A stretch of 19,106 nt of DNA from an uncultured Candidatus Saccharibacteria bacterium (GTDB taxonomy: Bacteria > Patescibacteriota > Saccharimonadia > Saccharimonadales > Saccharimonadaceae): assembly GCA_938042055.1 (NCBI GenBank), contig CALIRX010000034.1, forward strand, positions 1 through 19,106, in the 5' to 3' direction. The position numbers and the translations under genes were made by a program. Below the pieces are notes generated by a model. It had not been told where the DNA came from. It searched no databases and worked only from the letters and a program-made list of their open reading frames with translations. This document shows positions 8,901 through 14,062 of this stretch, one piece after another. Within the stretch, counting starts at the first letter, position 1. Each line of letters opens with the position of its first letter.

Positions 8901-9115
8901 TAGAGCATTCATTGATGGTCGTTGTGGGGTTGGCGCTTAACAAACGACTGATTACGACCTGGGGTGCCGTATGTGTGACATTAGCTTTGATATATCTATT
9001 GTCAGGGTACACTTATGTATTAGCTATTTTGGCTGGTATATCTATTATTGTAGCGGTGACAATTGTGGTAGCGAGAGCTCAAAGAAGCAAAAGGCAAGAT
9101 ATTGCAAAAAGATAG
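5981..9115 (+). CDS. Very large polytopic membrane protein of unknown function
   Basis: A 1044-residue protein. Residues 1-20 form an N-terminal membrane segment (GLIFLIIVIIVVIKLIKLL). A hydrophilic region of about 110 residues follows, with the motif SEDYRQGYWDGVRDAQNG near residues 30-48 and low-complexity Asn-rich sequence. From about residue 130 to 1030 the protein is almost continuously hydrophobic, with what look like more than 20 membrane spans separated by short loops; it ends in a basic tail (RAQRSKRQDIAKR). The architecture resembles DUF2339/DUF2157-type or SCO7613-type predicted membrane proteins, which have no assigned function; I am not sure of the family. No catalytic, transport or nucleotide-binding motif was recognised. 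It has its own promoter and appears monocistronic. Codon use shows rarer codons than dnaK, consistent with lower expression. Confidence 0.85.
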   Translation: MGLIFLIIVIIVVIKLIKLLQRGNSQPSNYSEDYRQGYWDGVRDAQNGCAKIENDNGQVRLITENQNAASRLANTPLNISNNENLDNIIPTSISTSEERVNMVAVPVENNIEQALHIDDKEKERGRKTTINIALYTASLLLTAGILLLAQAINLSIQLRFGLVWLFILIYYIIGQILYARLPILKSASTALIGTALAAVPIGGWTMNLLLGIDPAWCWLITSVIGAILCVDATVRLNSRPLAYVSLLSMFTMTTSLPAVVHAQLVWYYVVMLLFGCLMTVAAYFSSRLPRQFVEPLNVVNPFIVPMTMFIALSSSVYMGTLDISVLLFASVAYYFTVALVEKSKKMRTYELTTARLLLMVMATSFAMYLSDDNQLVVSVILGLVALGNIIWSAISMHIQKQYDRHHEIVLWVSFAVSLSALFGVIGSGDSLRMTVAFILISVISAISLAILFLLRRVRFGVMVVISGILLVPIGITLFNIDIAIAPRVQYLIFLFMTPLPVICRLLILKRPNISKSQAALVYGAASTWLLMAMLTSAMIATYATEEALMCLSGAIAIGAGIMGVAVWREKVYEFVVGVHTSLMLSVFLLALGFAMSSENISILMAWINVSSLLIAEWLYHRHDNTAIKSRELLLYSIIGIAIIVVLSSIHPIVWLPLVVSLYYAFYRCRREVYLGGAYLTTIIFVLLSLHWLNIPFNDNLAIAAWVSLVGFGSLYWLLRMNRQSSIISDMTLCAATVPAIVLPIINLLATYDLSSKILGWLAAVVALYMAVLAKRDWRIMTIAAHPSLVLLLYLIAQWFAIPLEFMSVVALVVFAVFYGLAIAARIRKMSSRWYYSSFYSAIGWSVVLLSIATSVSATAASVILAALVWIINGIALILEGVPKKNILYFDSGVILILCGVLFTIKNLALPVHAITIPYLWSAAILSGAVMSWRWLGYIHKSTTVHLVLALSVFSLSTLILAFAGDSVMEILFLIEHSLMVVVGLALNKRLITTWGAVCVTLALIYLLSGYTYVLAILAGISIIVAVTIVVARAQRSKRQDIAKR

Positions 9116-9130
9116 TTTTTATGCCATAAT
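9102..9130 (+). promoter_or_regulatory. Promoter of the rimB-like/rimK operon
   Basis: TTGCAA (9102-9107), 17 bases, CATAAT (9125-9130). The ATG at 9139 follows 8 bases after the -10, so the mRNA would have a leader of 2 bases or none. The -35 lies inside the end of the preceding gene. Confidence 0.65.
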
Positions 9131-9138
9131 ATTGACGT

Positions 9139-9645
9139 ATGAAAGAAAAAACCATTATTGGGTCGACTGAGTTTGTGGATTTTGGCAAGCGAGCGCAAAA
9201 AGTCCCAGCTAAAATTGATACGGGTGCCGATTCCAGCGCGGTTTGGGCGAGTAATATTCGCGTTGATAAAGATGGAGTGTTGAAATTTTCTCTATTTGGT
9301 AAGGGTTCGCCGTATTATAATGGTAAGGTATTTAAGAGAACTGATTATTCTGTAGCCAGCGTGCGCTCCGCAATGGGTCAAAATCAGATTCGTTATCGAA
9401 CGCACTTTTGGGTGAAGCTTGGCGGGCGAAAAATTAAAATGCTGATGAATTTGTCTGATCGGTCAAAGAATGAATTTCCGGTGTTAATTGGAAGACGGTC
9501 AATTTCTGGAAAATTCCTAGTGGATGTTTCAAGAAAAAATGTTCGCAGGAAAAAACCGTCCGTAACTGCTAGTCTTAATGAAGAAGTAAAATTGAATCCA
9601 TATGAATTTTATAAAAAATATCATCAGAAAGGTGAAGAAAAGTAA
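9139..9645 (+). CDS. RimB-like retropepsin-fold protease (Zn_protease/RimK-associated family)
   Basis: A 168-residue protein of the family often annotated as ATP-dependent zinc protease (PF05618), now regarded as retropepsin-like. The diagnostic motif AKIDTGADSSAVWA carries the aspartic-protease-like DTGA at residues 27-30; later come THFWVKLGGR and FPVLIGRRSI, the second conserved block. It has no signal peptide, so it is cytoplasmic. Its stop overlaps the rimK start (TAATG), as expected for translational coupling. In Pseudomonas, RimB of this family works with RimK to control S6 glutamylation; the same partnership here is inference from gene pairing. No SD is visible and the promoter -10 is 8 bases upstream. 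Confidence 0.85.
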   Translation: MKEKTIIGSTEFVDFGKRAQKVPAKIDTGADSSAVWASNIRVDKDGVLKFSLFGKGSPYYNGKVFKRTDYSVASVRSAMGQNQIRYRTHFWVKLGGRKIKMLMNLSDRSKNEFPVLIGRRSISGKFLVDVSRKNVRRKKPSVTASLNEEVKLNPYEFYKKYHQKGEEK

Positions 9646-10562
9646 TGCGAATTGCAATCTTATCCAACGGCAACATTAATTATTCGACGCTTCGCCTGAA
9701 AGAAGAGGCTGAAAAGCGCGGTCATCAAGTTAAAGTTATTAAGTATAAAAACTGCTACGTTTCAATTGATGAAAAGCATCCGACGGTCATTTACAAAGGT
9801 AAGGAAATTGGTGAATTTGACGTGGTAATTCCGCGAATCGCGAGCCATATGACAAAGTATGGAACAGCGGTTTTGCGTCAATTGGAGATGATGTATCCGA
9901 AGGCGTTTTTCATGAATCGCTCGATTGCAATTACTAGGGCGCGAGACAAATTGCGCTCAACGCAGTTATTGGTAAAAGCTGGAGTGTCGATCCCGAAGAC
10001 GGTCTTTTCCCGAAACGCAACTGACATTGATTCGCTCATTGAAGAGATTGGTGGTATGCCAGCGATTATTAAGTTGGCGCGCGGCACGCACGGAAATGGC
10101 GTGGTTCTGGCGGAAACTAAAAAGGCTGCCAAGTCTGTTCTACAGGCGTTTTATTTGACCAACTCGGACGGCACGAACGTGCTGCTTCAGGAGTTTATTA
10201 GAGAGTCGGCTGGTGTCGATATTCGTGCGTTTGTGGTTGGTAGTCAAGTGGTGGCTAGTATGAAACGTCAGAGTTTGGACGATGATTTCCGCAGTAATTT
10301 ACATAAGGGCGGCGAAGGAACCAGTATAAAATTGACAGATTCTGAGCGTAAAATGTGCGTGAAAGCCGCTAAGGCAATGGGACTAACGGTTGCTGGAGTC
10401 GACTTCATGAGATCAAGTCGTGGTGCTTTGGTGTTGGAAGTTAACGCTAGTCCAGGATTTGGAATTGAGAAAATTACTCGCCGAAATGTGGCTGGAAAGA
10501 TAATCGAATACATCGATCGAAACGCCAAGCGTGGCAATAAAAAAGATAAAATCGGCGCTTAA
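9645..10562 (+). CDS. rimK: RimK-type alpha-L-glutamate ligase (ATP-grasp)
   Basis: A 305-residue ATP-grasp ligase of normal RimK length. Visible motifs are the RimK N-terminal domain (MRIAILSNG and FDVVIPRIA), the conserved RARDKLRSTQLL, the ATP-grasp lysine region IIKLARGTHGNGVVLAE, VLLQEFIRESAGVDIRAFV, a SNLHKGGEG loop, and the metal-binding end GVDFMRSS with LVLEVNASPGFGIE. RimK adds glutamates to the C terminus of ribosomal protein S6, adjusting translation; related ligases act on other substrates (for example LysX and coenzyme F420 ligases), so the S6 substrate is not proven. Translation is probably coupled to the upstream RimB-like gene by a one-base overlap. Confidence 0.88.
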   Translation: MRIAILSNGNINYSTLRLKEEAEKRGHQVKVIKYKNCYVSIDEKHPTVIYKGKEIGEFDVVIPRIASHMTKYGTAVLRQLEMMYPKAFFMNRSIAITRARDKLRSTQLLVKAGVSIPKTVFSRNATDIDSLIEEIGGMPAIIKLARGTHGNGVVLAETKKAAKSVLQAFYLTNSDGTNVLLQEFIRESAGVDIRAFVVGSQVVASMKRQSLDDDFRSNLHKGGEGTSIKLTDSERKMCVKAAKAMGLTVAGVDFMRSSRGALVLEVNASPGFGIEKITRRNVAGKIIEYIDRNAKRGNKKDKIGA

Positions 10563-10571
10563 GCATAAACT

Positions 10572-10580
10572 TGTTATAAT
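10572..10580 (+). promoter_or_regulatory. Extended -10 promoter of the DUF192 gene (leaderless)
   Basis: TGTTATAAT gives an extended -10 (TGn) plus perfect TATAAT (10575-10580). Six bases separate it from ATG 10587, which places the A of the start codon at +1. No convincing -35 box is seen, as is common for extended -10 promoters. Confidence 0.7.
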
Positions 10581-10586
10581 AGGTTT

Positions 10587-11078
10587 ATGGACGAGCCTCG
10601 TCACTCGACAGTAACTCAAACTGTTATCAAATGGATATTTATCTGCGGAATGCTGATGGTTATTGGTGGGGCAATTTTTTATGCTTTTCGAACGGTTTCG
10701 CCAAAAACGGAAATGATTTACCTGAATAAGACGATGCTTCAGGCGGAAATTGCTAATGATGAAGAATCGCAGCGGAAAGGTCTGTCCGGAAGGCTGGGAA
10801 TTGATGAGAATTATGCCATGCTGTTCGTCTTTGACCATAACGATCGTCATAAAATGTGGATGAAAGATATGAAGTTTTCGGTCGATATGATTTGGATCAA
10901 TGATAAAAAGCGCGTTGTCTATGTAAAGCATAACGTCAAGCCAGATGCTGAGCCGCATGAAAAATATGCGCCACCGGTTCCTGCAAAGTATGTGTTGGAG
11001 GTGAAAGCAGGAGTTGCTAAGCAGGCGAGCGCTACAGTTGGGTCACAGGTAAAATTTGATTTGGAGGAAGATAAATGA
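10587..11078 (+). CDS. Membrane-anchored DUF192 protein
   Basis: A 163-residue protein. After a short cytoplasmic N terminus there is one membrane segment (about residues 15-36), so the DUF192 domain (PF02643) is predicted to lie outside the cell. Domain signatures are EIANDEESQRKGLSGR, MLFVFDHNDRHKMWMKDMKFSVDMIWI, and the end Y-x2-P-VPAKYVLEVKAG. DUF192 proteins are small beta-barrel proteins of unknown biochemical function. No SD; the promoter predicts a leaderless mRNA. The gene overlaps the next by ATGA. Confidence 0.88.
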   Translation: MDEPRHSTVTQTVIKWIFICGMLMVIGGAIFYAFRTVSPKTEMIYLNKTMLQAEIANDEESQRKGLSGRLGIDENYAMLFVFDHNDRHKMWMKDMKFSVDMIWINDKKRVVYVKHNVKPDAEPHEKYAPPVPAKYVLEVKAGVAKQASATVGSQVKFDLEEDK

Positions 11079-11554
11079 GTGTGATAATTCTATTTGGAGT
11101 AATTTTAGTAACGGTTTTTGCGGTTGCATTTGTTTCATCTCGAAGATTCGGTCCATTGGCGTTGGCGTTGGCGACGGGATTTTTACTATCAGAATGGTGG
11201 GGTAGCTGGCTGATGGGGGTGCTGGACGGCTTGAAATTGGAAACTAGTTTATTGCCAAATGGTGTAATTTCGGGATTAGTTTTAACGTTGGTTCCGTTAA
11301 TTATGCTTCTTTTAAGCGGTCCGAGATATCAGAAAAAACATGAGAAAATTGTCTCGGCGGTGGGAATCGCGTTTTTGACGGCAGCGCTATTGGTGGTTCC
11401 TCTGGGAAAATATATATCACTAGACGGACAGGCGCTGGAGCTGTATAAGATTTTCGCGAATAATTGGCGATACGTGGCTACGTTTGGTCTGGTGTGTGGC
11501 CTAATTGACATTTTTTCACTACATACTGGCGGACATAAGCTCGCTAAGCATTGA
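11075..11554 (+). CDS. Small multi-spanning membrane protein
   Basis: A 159-residue protein starting in an ATGA overlap with the DUF192 gene, with SD-like GGAGG (11063-11067). Four to five hydrophobic segments are visible (about 3-20, 25-47, 60-80, 92-110 and 130-147), ending in a His/Lys tail (HTGGHKLAKH). Size and topology recall CvpA-like proteins, but I see no diagnostic motif and do not claim the family. The pairing with DUF192 suggests a joint envelope function. Confidence 0.75.
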   Translation: MSVIILFGVILVTVFAVAFVSSRRFGPLALALATGFLLSEWWGSWLMGVLDGLKLETSLLPNGVISGLVLTLVPLIMLLLSGPRYQKKHEKIVSAVGIAFLTAALLVVPLGKYISLDGQALELYKIFANNWRYVATFGLVCGLIDIFSLHTGGHKLAKH

Positions 11555-11579
11555 CCTTTGTGTTGGTTTGTGCTAGGAT
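11551..11579 (+). promoter_or_regulatory. tRNA-Lys promoter
   Basis: TTGACC (11551-11556), 17 bases, TAGGAT (11574-11579), with a TGC extended -10 (11571-11573). It overlaps the stop codon of the preceding gene. The predicted +1 is about 11586, 16 bases before the mature tRNA. Confidence 0.75.
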
Positions 11580-11601
11580 GAAGAAAGCGGATATTCCGAA
11601 T

Positions 11602-11678
11602 GGGTCCATAGCTCAGCTGGTTAGAGCACCTGCCTTTTAAGCAGGGTGTCCCGGGTTCAAGCCCCGGTGGACCCTCCA
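11602..11678 (+). tRNA. tRNA-Lys (anticodon UUU), CCA encoded
   Basis: Complete cloverleaf: acceptor stem GGGTCCA with TGGACCC, D stem GCTC/GAGC, anticodon stem CCTGC/GCAGG around loop CTTTTAA (anticodon TTT, lysine), a 5-base variable loop, T stem CCGGG/CCCGG with loop TTCAAGC, then discriminator T and an encoded CCA (11676-11678). U at position 73 is unusual for bacterial tRNA-Lys, where A is typical. It sits in its own transcription unit between a promoter and a terminator. Confidence 0.97.
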
Positions 11679-11692
11679 AATTTGATGAAATT

Positions 11693-11716
11693 GACTCCCT
11701 TGGTGGAGTCTTTTTT
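11693..11716 (+). terminator. Rho-independent terminator after tRNA-Lys
   Basis: GACTCC and GGAGTC form a 6-bp stem with a 6-base loop, followed by six T. Confidence 0.75.
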
Positions 11717-11733
11717 GTAGCTCCAAATGTAGA

Positions 11734-11739
11734 TATACT
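11734..11739 (+). promoter_or_regulatory. comEC -10 element (leaderless)
   Basis: TATACT ends six bases before ATG 11746, which would make the A of ATG the first transcribed base. No SD is present. The -35 position 17 bases upstream falls in the T run of the tRNA terminator, so the -35 is weak. Confidence 0.5.
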
Positions 11740-11745
11740 TTAAGT

Positions 11746-13197
11746 ATGAATAGATGGCTATTTGAGAAGTTGCATATTTCTTGGTTGGTGGCGGCGTGGT
11801 GTCTCGGTCTGACAATTGGCGTAATTTCTATTCATTACATACCGCGGTCGTTTGCGGCGAACTCATTATTTTTATTGGTCGGGCTGGCTATTTTCGTAAT
11901 TGTGGCAATTTGGCGCTGGCGATTTTTTGTGATTTTAGCAATTATTTCTGGAGTTTTGATTGGTCTTTGGCGCGGTGAAATTAGCAGAAAAGGCGTGGAG
12001 GTTTATGATTCGTTAATCGGAAAAGTCGCAATTATCCAGGGTCAAGTCTTGGAGGATCCTGATCTCAATAAAAATAGCCAAACGGTTCTTAGATTGGGCA
12101 ATTTGCGGATAAATAATGAAAAATTGCCAGGACAAATTTGGGTGACGACGCCAGATAAAAACTCAATTAAGCGTAGTGATATCGTGAAGGTTAAGGGTAA
12201 AATGACGGCGGGATTTGGGGCTTTTTCAGTAAGCGTATATCGGGCGAAAATTATTAGTGCCGAAAGACCCGTTCCGGGTGATGTGGCGGTGGGAATTCGT
12301 GATTGGTTTGCGGGGCGGGTTCGTACTCACGTTCCAGAGTCTGAGTCTGCTCTGGGGTTGGGGTTCTTGCTAGGCTTAAGGCGTGCTATGCCATCAGAGC
12401 TAAGTGATAATTTGAAAATTGCTGGACTAACGCATATCGTGGTGGCGAGCGGCTATAATTTAACAATTTTAGTTCGTTTAGCGCGACGATTATTTGCCAA
12501 GCGATCAAAATATTTAGCGATGCTCAGCGCGGCTGTTATGATAATTGGTTTTATGGCGGTGACTGGATTAAGTCCTAGTATGTCGAGGGCTGGTTTGGTG
12601 GCGGGACTGAGTCTGGCGGCGTGGTATTATGGTCGGATAATTCATCCGCTGGTTCTGCTTCCTGTGTCGGCGGCAATCACGCTATTGATAAATCCGCAAT
12701 TTGGTTGGGGCGATTTGGGCTGGCAATTAAGCTTTGCTTCGTTTGCGGGAGTAATTATGTTGGCGCCGCTTTTACACTCTTACTTTTTCGGCAATAAAGA
12801 ACCAGGCGCGTTTCGACAGATTTTAATTGAAACTTTGTCGGCGCAAATTATGACGTTGCCGCTACTTATGATGAGTTTTGGTGTTATTAGTAATGTGGCG
12901 TTAATTGCGAATATGCTGATTTTGCCGTTTGTGCCGCTAGCGATGCTACTGACATTTATGTCGGGCGTAATGGTTTTTGTGCCGATGATTGGCGCGTTGA
13001 TTGCAATTCCGACGACGTGGCTACTTGGCTATATGATTCAAGTCACCGATTGGACGGCTGGATTTGAATGGGCTCAAATGGAAGTTAGTATCAATTTGTG
13101 GCAGTGTGTGGTTTTATATGTGGCGCTAATTTTGGCAATGATTTGGATGAAAAAGCAAACTAAATTAGACCTCACTAAGATAAATATTGTGGAGTAG
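11746..13197 (+). CDS. comEC: ComEC/Rec2-family DNA uptake channel
   Basis: A 483-residue membrane protein. Three hydrophobic segments (about 13-32, 38-55 and 57-74) precede an OB-fold-like region (about 85-170: VAIIQGQVLEDPD, RSDIVKVKGKMTAGF). The competence domain (PF03772) follows, with the hallmark GLTHIVVASGYNLTIL (G at 227; equivalent of H-x4-SG-x2 in other ComEC proteins), then LSPSMSRAGLVAGLSL and a string of membrane spans to about 465. ComEC forms the inner-membrane channel for single-stranded transforming DNA. The C-terminal metallo-beta-lactamase domain of Bacillus ComEC is absent; short forms are common in CPR bacteria. It has its own promoter after the tRNA. The start is supported by the promoter position. 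Confidence 0.9.
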   Translation: MNRWLFEKLHISWLVAAWCLGLTIGVISIHYIPRSFAANSLFLLVGLAIFVIVAIWRWRFFVILAIISGVLIGLWRGEISRKGVEVYDSLIGKVAIIQGQVLEDPDLNKNSQTVLRLGNLRINNEKLPGQIWVTTPDKNSIKRSDIVKVKGKMTAGFGAFSVSVYRAKIISAERPVPGDVAVGIRDWFAGRVRTHVPESESALGLGFLLGLRRAMPSELSDNLKIAGLTHIVVASGYNLTILVRLARRLFAKRSKYLAMLSAAVMIIGFMAVTGLSPSMSRAGLVAGLSLAAWYYGRIIHPLVLLPVSAAITLLINPQFGWGDLGWQLSFASFAGVIMLAPLLHSYFFGNKEPGAFRQILIETLSAQIMTLPLLMMSFGVISNVALIANMLILPFVPLAMLLTFMSGVMVFVPMIGALIAIPTTWLLGYMIQVTDWTAGFEWAQMEVSINLWQCVVLYVALILAMIWMKKQTKLDLTKINIVE

Positions 13198-13199
13198 TG

Positions 13200-13205
13200 T
13201 ATAAT
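13200..13205 (+). promoter_or_regulatory. yebC -10 element
   Basis: TATAAT lies just after the comEC stop. The predicted +1 is near 13212, giving a leader of about 35 bases that contains the SD AGGAGA (13235-13240), 6 bases before ATG 13247. No clear -35 is visible. Confidence 0.5.
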
Positions 13206-13246
13206 AGTAACAGATTGAAATAGCAAATAACTTTAGGAGAAATTAT

Positions 13247-13963
13247 ATGTCAGGACACAGTAAATGGGCTACAACTCACCGACAAAAAGCGATTGTTGAC
13301 GCTAAGCGCGGCGCGATTTTTACGAAATTGGGCAATCAAATTGCTATTGCAGCACGTGGCGGCACAGACCCAGCGCTGAACTCAAGTTTGGCGATGGCAA
13401 TTGAAAAAGCTAAGGCTGCGAATATGCCTAGTGCAAACATCCAGCGAGCAATTGATCGAGTTGCAGATAAGAGTGCGGCAGCTTTGGAGGAGATTGCTTA
13501 CGAAGGTTATGGTCCTGGTGGTGTGGGTGTTATTATTGAAACGGCGACAGATAATCGCAATCGAACATTGCCAGAGGTAAAAACTGCGTTGGTTAAAAAT
13601 GGCGGGCGAATTGCTGATGCTGGTAGTGTGATGTTCCAATTTACGCGCAAAGGCGTCATTACTATCGAAGGCAGCGGGGAAGATTTGTTGCTAGCGGTTT
13701 TGGACGCTGGCGCCGAAGATGCTGTCGAGGAAGACGGCGAAATTATCGTGTATACGGAGTTGAAAGATTTGGCGAGTGTGCGAAATAAATTGGTTGAGCA
13801 AGGCTTGAAGGTTAAAGATGCGGAACTGCGATATATTGCCAATGCGCCGATAGAAATTGCTGACATGGAAACTGCGCAGAAATTGATGAAAATGATTGAT
13901 GCGTTGGATGATTTGGATGACGTTGTGAATGTTCATACAAATGCAGATATCACGGCGGAATAA
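13247..13963 (+). CDS. yebC: YebC/PmpR-family protein
   Basis: A 238-residue protein of normal family length. The N terminus SGHSKWATTHRQKAIVDAKR and IFTKLGNQIAIAAR is the family signature; later come NMPSANIQRAIDRV, EEIAYEGYGPGGVGVIIE, TDNRNRT and MFQFTRKGVI. YebC proteins were long annotated as DNA-binding transcriptional regulators; recent work ties members to relieving ribosome stalling. It has a strong SD and a terminator 15 bases after the stop. Location near ruvC/ruvA/ruvB is a common bacterial arrangement; here a surface-protein gene intervenes. Confidence 0.97.
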   Translation: MSGHSKWATTHRQKAIVDAKRGAIFTKLGNQIAIAARGGTDPALNSSLAMAIEKAKAANMPSANIQRAIDRVADKSAAALEEIAYEGYGPGGVGVIIETATDNRNRTLPEVKTALVKNGGRIADAGSVMFQFTRKGVITIEGSGEDLLLAVLDAGAEDAVEEDGEIIVYTELKDLASVRNKLVEQGLKVKDAELRYIANAPIEIADMETAQKLMKMIDALDDLDDVVNVHTNADITAE

Positions 13964-13978
13964 AATTATTACTTTAAG

Positions 13979-14006
13979 AAATCGCTCCTTTTCTGGGGCG
14001 ATTTTT
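13979..14006 (+). terminator. Rho-independent terminator after yebC
   Basis: AAATCGCTCC pairs with GGGGCGATTT (10 bp, one G-U wobble) around loop TTTTCT and ends in a T run. Confidence 0.88.
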
Positions 14007-14009
14007 AAT

Positions 14010-14015
14010 TTGACA
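14010..14015 (+). promoter_or_regulatory. Likely -35 box of the surface-protein gene
   Basis: A perfect TTGACA directly follows the yebC terminator and lies 47 bases before ATG 14063. The -10 is unclear: GATGAT (14035-14040, 19-base spacer) and TAGAGA (14031-14036, 15-base spacer) are poor candidates. Confidence 0.4.
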
Positions 14016-14062
14016 AAAAGTACGCTAAACTAGAGATGATTAACCATAAGCAAGGAGCGAGC

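Noticed and set aside
10413..10958. 181-codon minus-strand frame opposite rimK and the DUF192 gene
   Set aside because: No SD or promoter, unusual composition, and both opposite-strand genes are firmly identified.
11329..11679. 116-codon minus-strand frame over the tRNA-Lys gene, starting MEGPPGLEPGTPCLKGRC
   Set aside because: A well-known artefact: the antisense translation of a tRNA gene gives this peptide. It overlaps a supported membrane-protein gene.
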